Shown: piece after piece, positions 54,488 to 64,000 of the stretch | How positions within the stretch are numbered: position 1 is the stretch's first letter | Layout of the letters: each line of letters opens with the position of its first letter | Source of the DNA: Phanerodontia chrysosporium | Taxonomy: Eukaryota > Basidiomycota > Agaricomycetes > Polyporales > Phanerochaetaceae | Reading direction: 5' to 3' | NCBI GenBank assembly: GCA_001910725.1 | Contig: MJGA01000028.1 | Location: 292,933-356,932, forward strand | Length of the DNA stretch: 64,000 nucleotides | Translations under genes and position numbers: made by a program | Notes under the pieces: model-generated | The model's database searches: none | Told to the model about the DNA's origin: nothing | Seen by the model: only the letters and a program-made list of their open reading frames with translations

Positions 54488-56774
54488 ATGGTCGTCCCAA
54501 TCCTCAAGCTTGCGGTCCTAGGCTCAGGACCGTCGGCATTCTACACAGTCTCTCGGATACTGTCGGTGCTTCCAAAGACTGAAGCGCTGCAGAATGCGGT
54601 TCGCGTACACATGTTCGATCGTCTTTGGGCCCCACATGGTCTTGTCAGATACGGTGTCGCGCCAGATCACCCCGAGGTCAAAGTGAGTTGCTTCATCTTC
54701 AAGCATGTTCTTTGTTGGATGGTCATTGGCTCTTAGAACTGCATGCACAAGTTTCATGAAGTCGCCTGTGACCCTCGCGTCAGCTTCTTTGGTAACGTCG
54801 ACGTAATACCCGCACCCATCAATCCCCCGGGATACTTGGCCCAACCCGTCGAGACGGCGACTGACGCAGAGCAAAACGAAGACTCGTCGCAACTGCCGCT
54901 GGACCTCCAAGGTTTTCACAACGCCGTCATGAAGTACGGGAACGGTGCTTCGTTCAGGATTCTACCCCATGGTATTTTTGCGGCGCGGTATAACAAGGGA
55001 CTTCTGGCTGGTGAAGGTCGCTACCTCGCACACCCGAACCCAGTGCATGCAAATGTTGTTACACTCGACACGCTCTTCCAGTGCTACACCCATCTCCTCA
55101 TTGCCTCGGTGCGCCAGTGCCCAACTTGCACCCCGCTCTTCCGCCCGTCGACAGGAAGATCGTCCCGGCCCTTGACGTCGTCTATTGGTACACCGACCAT
55201 CCCAGCCCACGCGCGGAACTGATGCGCTACGACATCCCGCAAACCTTCCCGGAACACGTCACGATCATCGGCAACGGCAACGTCGCGCTCGACGTTGCGC
55301 GCATCCTGCTCTCGGACCCTGCGCGCCTCGAGCCGTACGGGCTGCCGACACACGTCATGAACGCGCTCCGGCGGAGCCACGTCAAGCACGTCTCGATCGT
55401 CGGCCGGCGCGGGCCGCGCGAGGCGAGCTTCACGGCGAAGGAGCTGCGCGAGCTGATGAACCTCGAGGGCGTCGCCTTCGCGGGCGTCGACCCCGCCGTG
55501 CTCGCGGAGGCCGAGGCCGAGGCCGGCGCCGCGCCGCTCTCCCGCCAGCAGAAACGGCTGCTCGACATCCTCAGGAAGGGCAGCGCGCTCGCGCCCGGCG
55601 CCGACGGCGTGCGGCGCACCTGGAGCCTCGACTTCTGGCACGCACCGACGGGCGCGACGGCCGCAGACGGGGCGCCGCTCGCGTACGACTCGCCCGGGCC
55701 GATCGTCCTCCACCTCGCGCGCACGCGGCCCCTGCCCGGCGGCGGCGTCGCGGCGACGGCCGAGACGACGGCGCGCGAGACCGGCCTCGTCGTCACCGCG
55801 CTCGGGCAGCACGCCTCGCCGGAGACGACGCCGTTCTGCGACCCGCGGCTCGGCCACGTGCGCACCGTCGGCGGCTCCGCGACGCACCCGGAGGCGGGGG
55901 CGACGACCGCGCGGGCCGCCGCAGACGCGACCGCGGCGCACACGCCCGAGAGCGCGCCCGCCGCCGGCGCGACCGCCACGACGTCCCCGCTCGCAGCCCC
56001 CACCGCGGGCGCGGGTGCGGGGCAGCGCCGCGCGCCGGTGTACGGGCAGGTCCTCCATCCGGCGACGGGCACGCCGCTGCCGAACGTCTTTGCGGCGGGC
56101 TGGGCGGCGCGCGGGGCGCGGGGCGTGCTCGGGTCGACGATGCTCGACGCACACGCCGTCGGCGAGGCGCTCGTCGAGGACTGGCTGGAGTGCTCCGCGC
56201 GGCGGAGGCGAAGGACGCCGCCGCCGCCGAGGCCGCCGCTGAAGCCGCCGAGGCCGCAGCGGCCGCGGAGGACGACGCGGCACGCGCAGAGGACGCCGAC
56301 GCCGACGCCGGCGCGGAGACCGAGCCCGAGCGGCCGCCGACGCTCGCGGAGATGTACGGGCTGTCCGCGCAGCGGCGGCTGCCGCTGGGCCCGCGGACGC
56401 TCGTGAACGCCGTCTTCCGCCAGCTGCATGCTGGCGAGCAGCGCCGGTACCGCCCGGTCGTGACGTACCCCGAGTTCCTAGAGCTGCAGGCGCAGGAGGC
56501 CGCGCGCAGTGCGGAGGAGGGCAGGCCGGTGCGCATCGACTTTTCGGACGTTTGCACGTTCGCGCGGCGTAGTGATGGGTGAGTCGGTTGTGTGTTTGTT
56601 TTGGTGCCGGTGTGCGGTGGCGGCTGACGATGTTACAGGACCCAGAAGTGGTTCGCACATATGAAGGGGGAGATGCCGTACCAGCGGGCCGCAAACAAGA
56701 TGGAACAGGCGCAGACGGGGCAGCCCGAGGTGCAGGCGTCGCCAGTGGAGCAGTCCGCGGAGAAGGAAACATGA
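54488..56774 (+). CDS. ARH1: Adrenodoxin/ferredoxin-NADP+ reductase, mitochondrial
   Basis: The FAD-binding motif LAVLGSGPSAFYT is at the very start, then VRYGVAPDHPEVK; an intron (about 54682-54736) joins to NCMHKFHEV. The NADP-binding motif is IIGNGNVALDVARIL, followed by VGRRGPREASFTAKELREL and, near the C-terminus, VFAAGWAARGARGVLGSTM. These are diagnostic for the reductase that passes NADPH electrons to mitochondrial ferredoxin for iron-sulphur cluster and heme A synthesis. There is no N-terminal presequence at this ATG; an upstream exon may be missing. Two apparent one-base deletions occur: near 55109 (LLIAS then GAPVP) and near 56195, after LVEDWL. The tail after the second break (AEMYGLSAQRRLPLGP ... 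WFAHMKGEMPYQ, with an intron 56579-56638) is not the usual C-terminus and could be an extension or a second gene. Confidence 0.85.
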
Positions 56775-56936
56775 CAGCGAAAATTCTGGTCATAACTTGC
56801 TAGCAGGTCATACACGCATACCGACGCGTGGTTGGGCCTTCCATAGACTGCTCGATTTACATGATCTCATACTGTCATCCAAAGTATATAATACATACAG
56901 AAGCGAACATATATACAGGACCCATCACGAACCAGC

Positions 56937-59401
56937 TCACATGCCCATACCCTCCCGCTGCTGCTGCATCCTGTGCTTCTCGTAGCACTCGAGCGTCACG
57001 CTCGCGAGAAAGCCCGGGATGCACTGCTGCTCTTCGACCCAGTAGCGCATCAGCTGCGGCAGGTCCTCGGGCCCGCCGTCGCCCTGGGCGACGAGCTGCA
57101 TGCGCATGCCCTCGTTGTCCTTCGTCGGCTGGAACACAAACGCGGCGTTCAGGTCAAACTGCGACGTCACGCGCACCTGCCCATTCGGGTAGAACGCGAG
57201 CTTCACCCCGAGAATCGTCGCGATCGCCTCCTTGAACTCGTCCGTCTTCGCCGCAAAGACCTGCGGGCGCCAACAGCGTGAGCCTGCAGCACGACACATA
57301 CAAACGTGATATGGTGGAGCGCACCTGCTTGAGCCGGAGAAGCCGCTTCTCCTTCTGCTTCAGCTCCTGCTCGAGCTCCTCCTTCTCGCGGTTCACGACC
57401 TCCCAACTCTCGCGGGGAACCAGCTCCTCGTGCTGAGCCCGCCCGCGACGACGCCGCTCTCCTCGAGCTCCTTCAGCCGCTTGAGCAGCGCCTCGTTCTC
57501 GCCCTTCAGGCGGTCCATCGCCGCCTGGCTCAGGTCCGCCCACTGCTGCGCCGGGTTGTCGCGCATCGTGAGAACACGCACGCCGGGCGGCAGGTGCCTG
57601 CCCGCACCAATCTCGCCACGCAGCTCGAAGAGCGTCTGTTCAAGGCTATCGATTTGCTCGAGGTGCTTCTCGTTCTCGGCTTCGGCTTCCTGCAAAGCTG
57701 GAGTCTCGGGTTCAGTGTGACTCCGCCTCGACAGCACCTGGGCCACGCACCTTGCTCAGCCGCTGCCTTGGCAGCCTTCTCGCGCTCAAGCTCCTCAAGT
57801 AGCTCTTGTCGAGGCCGTTTGCCACCCAGCGAAGACGGGTCGCCTCCGAGGTCCTCGATTTCCTTCTCCATCTGATCAATAGTGGCACGGTAGTCAGCGA
57901 CGAGGGCCTCGAGGTGCTCGACTCGGCTCTGCGTCGCCTCCTCGACCTTGATGCCGTCTTGTGAGGCCTCCTCGGCAGTGAAACTGGCCTAGAGAAGATA
58001 TGGGATAAGGGAGGCGTAGGACATAATGGCAAACCTACCACCATTGCCTTCAAAAATCCGACATCTCGCTCAGCAAGCTGCGCGCGGTGCTCGAGACGAT
58101 CACTCTTGTCCTTGACAGCCTCCAGCTCGCGACGCAGTTCATCAACCACTTGCTGCTCTTGCTGCAATTCTTCTTGTAAGTCTTTCAGCTCTGCTTCCCG
58201 CTGACGGAGCAAGGCAACGTTGGAGCCATGTTCTTCCAGAAGACGAGCATACGTCAAACGAAGAGATGTCAGACTTTGTGTGACAGAGACCGGTGTCTTT
58301 GAGGGCTCAGCGGACTTCGACGCCCTAGGATGTGTGAGCAACAGTCGAGAACAAGGCAGGCTAGCCACGCACCATTCTTCACGCTCCTTCCGGGCAGCGT
58401 CAAGTTCAGCTTCCAACTTGACCACCTTCTCGCGCAGTTCTTCAGCAGCCCTCGCCTTCCTCTCCAGGTCGCGTTTCTGTTCTTTCAGTACTTCGATGTT
58501 CGTGTGTCGCTGTCTGAGCGCTGTCAATTCGGCGTTCATTTTCGCATTTTCGGCCTCGATCTTCCGGACGTGGTCCGCCTGGCGGTGCAGCTCTTCCCGG
58601 ACGACGGCCCAGCTCTCGTCTTCGACCTCCCGTGCGACGCATTCGCCTGGGCGAAAGACAGCTCCTCAAACTGTTCCTGGAGTTCATCATATGCGTGGCT
58701 GCGTTCGTCAGCGACCTTCCTGTATTCGGCGAGTTCTTGCTGGAGGACCTCCACCTGGCGCTGGAGCGTCGCGATCTCGGAGCGCTGCGACGCGATGGTC
58801 TGGCTCGTGCTGCGGCCCAGCTCGGAGTGTGCGTCTTCGAGGTCGGCGTGCTGCTCGCGGAGGGCCACATACGAGTTCCGCAGGGCGCGGATGTCGCTGT
58901 CCGATTTACGCTGGGTGACTACCTTCGCATGCCAGGTCTGCACGGCGCAAACGACGCGGGACGCACCTTCTCCTCCTCGCGCTCCGCGCGCTCGCGTTCC
59001 TTCTCCGTGCGCTCCTGCTCCTCGCGCTCCGCAAGCCACCGCTTGTCCGACTCGAGGCGGTCGATGAGGATGTCCTTCTCGCGCAGCTTCGTCTCGAGCT
59101 CGGCCTTCGCGGCCTGTGCGGCGACGAGCTGCCGTTCGAGCGACGCGCTGGCGACGTGGGACGTAAAGGCCTGCGCGCGCTGCTTGCGTTTCGCGGTGGA
59201 GAGTTGGGGGTCTGGCATGGCGAACGCGGGAGAGAGAAAGAACAATGAGAAACTCCGAGTGGCAGTCTCCCAGAAGTACGCACACGCACCTCGTTCGAGC
59301 TCCGCGGCCAGCGAGTCGCGTTTTACCGCCGTAGAGCGGAGGAGGCCCGAGGCCAACCTGCTCGACGACGTTGCCGGCGTCGTGAATCTGCTGCTGCTCA
59401 T
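56937..59401 (-). CDS. MAD1: Spindle assembly checkpoint protein Mad1
   Basis: Start at 59401 (MSSSRFTTPATSS), then DPQLSTAKRKQRAQAF and a very long coiled coil in several exons (heptads rich in Glu, Leu, Arg; about 59200-57400). The C-terminal globular domain EAIATILGVKLAFYPNGQVR, TSQFD, FVFQP and CIPGFLASVTLECYEKHRMQ matches the conserved Mad1 C-terminal fold that binds Bub1 and kinetochores. Mad1 recruits Mad2 to unattached kinetochores. There are at least six introns, some visible as frame changes between coiled-coil blocks (for example near 58960, 58620, 58370, 58020, 57750 and 57310). A Mad2-binding segment should lie before the C-terminal domain, but I did not pin it down. Confidence 0.88.
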
Positions 59402-59718
59402 CGGAGATGGTCGTTCGTCTTCAGCCGCGGACGCGTGCCAGGCCTCCGCGGGCGCTAACGAATCTGGCGTGCATTTTCTGGGCTTTTTCTAAGCATTTTC
59501 TCAGCACTGAGTCTCGACAACCACTGGTCGGCATATTCACGCTCGAAAGAGCATGGAGAAATATCATAAATGGACGAAATGCATTCTTTACAAAAGATAA
59601 TTAAAATGCCAAGCTGCAGGCTAAGTACTGTCAAGGTATGCGCCTGCTGTATACCGAGCCAAGTCGTCAGAGCAAAGGCTGCTTGGGATGGTATTCCAGG
59701 AGCTAACTGTTGTACAGA
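59402..59718. other. Short intergenic, nothing recognised
   Basis: Lies upstream of MAD1 and downstream of the membrane-protein gene at 59719. Confidence 0.4.
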
Positions 59719-60469
59719 TCAGGGGACAGAAGTAGTGGGAACAACTATTGGTTCCGGGGGAATATACTGCGTCCAAGGCATGGGTACACCAGACGCCAAC
59801 ATCCTCTCTGTCAAGCGTGCCTGCTCAAGCTCCCAGTTATGAGACATCCGGAGTGTCGGTAGGGGAGGTAAAGGTATGTTGTTATCAACCCTCCGTGGGG
59901 CAAGCCCGCTAGCTTCGGAGAGAGAGCGGGTGCGAGTCGAGCAACGCGAAGTAATGTTATCCCAGGCGTCGAGCAGCGATGGCCGCGACACAGAAGAGAT
60001 AGATCGCTGTCGTACGTCGAGTTTTGGCGAGCACCGCAGGGAGAAGATACGTTTGGGGCTGTCGTCCGACGCTGGGGACGATTTGGCTTCCTCAACCATG
60101 CATTTGATGCGGTCGAGCCACTCGTCGTTCTTGCGGAACATGCTCTGAAGGGTGTCAGCTGGTACGGATAGGATGCTCGAGTTCGTGTCTGACCTCCATC
60201 CGTCGTTCATCGATAGAGTTGTGAAGTCCGTACATGAAAGACCTCCGGGCAGACCGTCGAGTCCGCATTCTCAGGGTGGGGCGCCACGTTTGCGTCTTCG
60301 GGTCTTCCTCGTCAGGGTGAGGCCAATGAGTAGGAAGTGGTGTGTGCTTCCTAGCAAGTCGGCGTCGACGCGAGTACAGGTAGACAGCGGCAAAAGCAGA
60401 GACAAAGAGCAGAGCAAAGACGATAACGAGAGCTGCAGTGACAGCATAGGATGGTGCCGTCGGTGCCAT
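59719..60469 (-). CDS. Single-span membrane protein, same family as 38056-39438
   Basis: It starts MAPTAPSYA at 60469. One membrane segment (residues about 8-31, TAALVIVFALLFVSAFAAVYLY) is followed by an Arg/Lys cluster. An intron (donor GTCAGA, branch CTGAC, acceptor CTTCAG, about 60186-60138) joins ERRME to SMFRKNDEW. The cytosolic part is Ser-rich (KRIFSLRCS, RSISSVSRPS) and ends in QARLTERMLASGVPMPWTQY and IPPEPIVV. The start, the single span with basic stop-transfer, and the terminal MPW-x-x-Y-x-P-x-EPIV motif are shared with the gene at 38056. About 235 residues, unbroken. Function unknown; it may be the intact member of a family otherwise in decay here. Confidence 0.65.
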
Positions 60470-60789
60470 GCTGCTTGTCCTCGGACTAAGGGCGAGAGAA
60501 TGCCACGAAGTGCGTCAAGGACAGGAAACACAGACACTGGCATTCGGTCAGCCAGTCAGCCGCGACCTACGCAGAGATTGATTTAGTCAGCCAGTTGCAC
60601 ATCCAGTCAGTTATAAAATGAGAGAGCATGCTTAGTTGTTCAAGCCGGAGTTTGACTAGACGCACCATCCAGAGGTGGAAGGCGCATCAAGCGCATCATA
60701 CAGCGCATCAAAAGTATTATCCGAACGCTGCGCGGCCCGCGCGTGCAAGCTTGCAAACTACGCCCACCTATCCTCTTGCACTATCCGCC

Positions 60790-63269
60790 ATGAACGACGA
60801 CGAATATCTCTCGGACCTCACTGATGTTGAAGAGGAGGAAGTGCAGGACGCGCTCTCTCCATCCAAAAAGTCGCGAGGCAAGGCGAAAGGCGACACCTCG
60901 ACCTACAGGATACAGGGGGCACTCAACGCCCCCCGCGCCACGACCTATAACGCGCAGCACATCTTCGGTGAGCTGGAAATCAAGTGGCCCGAACGCCGGG
61001 ACTGAGCGTACATAGATCAGCTAGAAGCGGGGGATATTGACCTGGATGCGGAATACCAGCGAGGTGCGTGCTCCAGCTCTGCGGTCAGGTCCGTGCACTC
61101 ACGCTTCTCCAGATGTCGTTTGGCCGACAGCAAAGCAAATTGGTGCGTGAGTGGTGTTACTCGGAGCATGATATGTTGGTCCTACAGTTTCTCTAGGCCT
61201 CATCGACTCGGTGTTCCGCAACTTCTACATTCCTCCCGTCATATTCGGTTCGTCGTTCTACGCTACAGTCAGGTTTGTACATCTCACATAAGGCCAGCCG
61301 TCACATACCTCAGTGATGGCTCAGAGAAACGTGTCTGCATTGATGGCAAGCAGAGGTTGACTTCCATCCACAAGTGAGCCAACGCCCCCCTAGCCCTCTG
61401 TGTTGCACGCTCATCACCCCGCCTTCCCACCACAAACAACCCAGGTTTATGAAGGGCATAGTAAGTCTTTACTAGCTGGTCTTGTCTGTCTCTCACCTGT
61501 TTCTCCATAGATACCTCGTATGTCATCTCCTTCGTAATGCCGTGTTCCGTGCACTGATACTTGGGTTCACTCAAGACAAGGACGTGTAAGTCACAGATAG
61601 CACCTCGAAGTCATGAATTCTCTTTACGACGCGATGTTAGGTTTACTGGTGACAAGTTCTTCTACAAGGAAAACCCAAGTCGCACTGAGAGAGGAAAGCT
61701 GCTTCCCGCTCAGTACAAGAAAGTCTTCGCCAATAAGCAGATAGTACGTAACAGCAACGTAGTGTTTTGTCCCACATTGCTGAAAAACCCCGACAGGTCT
61801 GCATCGAATACACAAACCTGGATGCCGATGCTGAACGCGAAATCTTCCAACGAGTGCAGCTGGGCATGGCGTTGACACCAGCAGGTATGCGTCATCACCA
61901 CCTCCGTCATAAATGAATACTGAGCTTGCCACCAGAGAAACTGCAAGCAATCAGCAGCCCGTCCAGCCAGTTCGTGCGTACGCTGCTCGCTCTGTACGTT
62001 CACAACCAGCTCGGCAAGAAAGGCGACAAGAATAAGAACGAGATACTCCAATGGGACACTGCACGAGGGACAGACTTTCGTTGCGTCGCATCTGCTGTCT
62101 ATTGTGCTTCCAAGGCCGTGAACGTGGAGCCTGCCATGGCCGCGTTGATAAAGTGGCTGCAGCTTCCAGAGGAACTAGACGAGCGCTTCTGCAAGAGTAT
62201 GCACGATACATTCAAGATCTTCGTCATGCTCGCGAAGACCCGGAAATGGCGCCACTGCTTCGAGATCTACGACAAGAACAAACAGCTAAAGGTCTCCCCG
62301 GCCGAGTTCGTCACAATATGCGTCCTTATTCACCGGCTCAAGGGCAAATTCACGATGAAACAGCTTTCGCAAGCGATCGAGGGCATGCGTCTAGACATCC
62401 GTGAAGCCGAGACGGACGTGCGAATGAATAGCCGCTGCTACAAGCACATGTTCAACTTCATTTCGAAGCTCAAGGCGAGCCAGTTTGACGCAGATCCAGA
62501 GAACGACGTCGCCGCGGTGGCGATAAAGAGCTTGTACACGGAAACCGGAAACCAGGAGACGGCCTCAGAAAAAGAAGACGAGGACGAGGATGTCGACGAG
62601 CTGGATGAGACACCCGCACCGGTGAAGACGAAGGCAAAGGGGAAGGCGACGCCCAAACGCAAGCGCGGCAAGGGCAGCGACGACGAGGATCCGGACTACA
62701 ACCCGAACAAGCGGCCGCTCACGACGCCCGCACGCGTGGCGAAGGTCGAACCGAGCGAAGCCTCGACGTCAAGCGCGCCACCTTCGAGCGCGCCCCCGCC
62801 GTACAGCTCGCAGCCGGCGCTGACCGACCGCCTCGAGGCGATCCGCCGCGCGAAGGCAGCCCAGGCCGCCGCGTATGCGCCGCCGCCCCAGCAGCCCGCG
62901 CCGCGCCCCAGCACCAGCCCGCACCAGCCCAGCACCAGCCCAGCACCAGCCCAGCACCAGCAGTCCCACCAGCAGTCTCAGCAGCAGCCCCCGCAGCAGC
63001 AGGCGCTCCCGCCGGCGTGGCCGAACATCGGCGCTGCGCTTGGTCAGGGATATGGCCAGACGGACGTCGGGCGCGCGATCATGGAACGGCTCGCACTCCT
63101 GCAGGCGCCGCCTGGCCAGCTCGCGCCCCCGCCGAGTATGCCCTACCCGCCCGACCCGTACGGCCAGCAGCGCGGTCAGCCGCCGATGCCGCGCACGCAG
63201 GGCGGGAACCAGTACCCACCGGGCGATAACGGGTATCAGCCCCGGGACGGCGGGCCGCCTCCGTATTAG
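60790..63269 (+). CDS. DUF262-domain protein with Gln/Pro-rich C-terminus
   Basis: ATG 60790 (MNDDEYLSDLTDVEEEE). About ten exons with introns of 45-80 nt. The first intron (GTGAGC near 60969 to TACATAG near 61017) removes an in-frame TGA and joins AQHIF to DQLEAGDIDLDAEYQR. Later exons give DVVWPTAKQIGLIDSVFRN, FYIPPVIFAVTY and the hallmark CIDGKQRLTSI, then GKLLPAQYKKVFANKQI and LGMALTPAEKLQAI. DUF262 is related to the ParB/GmrS nuclease-NTPase fold of bacterial restriction systems; the fungal proteins are widespread and of unknown role. The last exon adds an acidic and basic linker and a Gln/Pro-rich tail from about residue 330. An earlier in-frame ATG at 60628 is less likely. Confidence 0.85.
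62905..62962 (+). repeat. Coding minisatellite in the DUF262 gene
   Basis: About four copies of CAGCCCAGCACC or close variants encode a Pro-Ser-Thr/Gln-rich repeat. Copy number is likely to vary between strains. Confidence 0.6.
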
Positions 63270-63538
63270 GGGGTGGAGGTTTTGTGGTCAGGTCTGGTTA
63301 GAGGTGTCCGCTGCTTGTCATGCGGGGCACGTATTGAACCAGGATGCATGTCTATGCGAGAGCTCAGTTGTCCCCCATGAGCTTGCCCATGCGATTCGGA
63401 TGACAGCAGTACTAGTGTACGATATGTATATATTCAGATGTGGCTATGACTATGACCCGGTCGATTATAATCTGGCATGTACACCTAGTCTAGTCGCATG
63501 CATTACAAAGATGGACGGAGCAGGAATGACGGAAGCAT
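63270..63538. other. Short intergenic between convergent genes
   Basis: Contains TATA-like AT-rich sequence (about 63418-63475), probably the 3' ends of both transcripts. No gene. Confidence 0.4.
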
Positions 63539-64000
63539 TCACTGGGACTTCTCGGGCGACTTGAGGCCCTCGCGGGTCGCCCAGTCAAGCCAGGAGCCCC
63601 TGTACTCGGTGATGCTGGTACAGCGCTGTGAGCACGATCTCCAGCGCATCGAACGACGCCGACTTACTTGGTGTACCCGCCCTTCTTGGCCCAGTCGGTG
63701 GCGATGCCGGAGCGCTTGCCCTTCTTGCAGTAGATAATGAGTTCCTGGTCCTTGCTCGGCTTCTTCCAGCCGAACTTCTGCTCGAACGTCGCCTCGTCGA
63801 GCGTGAACGCGCCCGCGAGGACGTGCGTCAGCGGGAGGTTGTGCGCCGTCGGGATGAAGCCCTGCTGGAGCTCCTCGGGCTCGCGCACGTCGACGATCAC
63901 GGTGTCCTGCGTGCGGTCAGCATGGCGGTGCGCGGCGTGACGTGGGCGGACGTGGGCGCACCGGGCTCGGGCTCAGCGTCTTGGGCTTGAGCTCGTCGTA
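63539..64000 (-). CDS. Rhodanese-domain protein, 5' part outside the window
   Basis: From the right edge the reading is YDELKPKTLSPSP, then an intron (donor GTGCGC, branch CTGAC, acceptor CGCAG, about 63961-63907), then the rhodanese core TVIVDVREPEELQQGFIP, the helix around FEQKFGW, and the active loop IYCKKGKRSG with the catalytic Cys. A second intron (GTAAGT to TACCAG, about 63665-63612) joins GYTN to ITEYRGSWLDW, ending at TGA 63539. The active-site loop is compatible with sulphur transfer. The N-terminus, including any mitochondrial presequence, is outside the window. Confidence 0.88.

Noticed and set aside
55084..56793. 569-codon minus-strand ORF
   Set aside because: Antisense to adrenodoxin reductase in a very GC-rich stretch; Arg/Ala/Pro/Thr composition without any ordered segment.
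61003..61005. In-frame TGA in the DUF262 gene
   Set aside because: It lies inside a good intron (GTGAGC to TACATAG) whose removal restores the conserved HIF-DQLEAGD sequence.
1..64000. CRISPR arrays, operons, riboswitches, bacterial promoters
   Set aside because: Spliced genes and eukaryotic retroelements throughout show a fungal nuclear genome, and no regularly spaced repeat array is present.

Overview
The window is nuclear DNA of a filamentous basidiomycete, most likely an Agaricomycete. The evidence is dense genes with 50-65 nt introns (GTRNGY donors, CTRAY branch sites, YAG acceptors), GC-rich third codon positions, a chromodomain Ty3/gypsy element, a Tad1-like LINE, and families typical of mushroom genomes (MYND proteins, fungal kinase-like proteins, DUF262 and rhodanese proteins). 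The species cannot be fixed from the sequence alone.

Positions 1-19,870 are a nest of retroelements. At the left edge is a minus-strand Ty3/gypsy Gag-protease ORF with its probable LTR and leader. Next comes a minus-strand LINE whose ORF2 (endonuclease, reverse transcriptase, RNase H) is uninterrupted. Its ORF1 is split by a complete plus-strand chromovirus (10,151-17,805) with two LTRs and a 5-bp target duplication GACCC. The chromovirus carries the most unusual features in the window: a primer-binding site complementary to the predicted 5' end of its own mRNA (self-priming, Tf1-like), an extra ORF ahead of gag whose start codon appears only after splicing, an almost ATG-free leader, and a canonical -1 frameshift heptamer between gag and pol.

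Positions 20,000-42,500 are a fast-evolving accessory region. It holds three copies of a Crinkler-like P-loop NTPase with a C-terminal nuclease-like domain (two complete, one lacking its N-terminus), each with a different state of its catalytic residues. It also holds three kinase-like paralogues with identical intron positions, a MYND-finger gene, two paralogous small proteins, and a family of single-membrane-span proteins with scattered relics.

Positions 43,000-64,000 are more conventional: two unrecognised proteins, an AT-hook protein, an allantoate-permease-type transporter, mitochondrial adrenodoxin reductase, the spindle-checkpoint protein Mad1, a small membrane protein, a DUF262 protein and the 3' part of a rhodanese gene.

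Six gene models contain apparent single-base frame breaks and all six are deletions, which points to residual assembly error at least as much as to pseudogenes. All gene models and homologies are from reading the sequence; no search was run.
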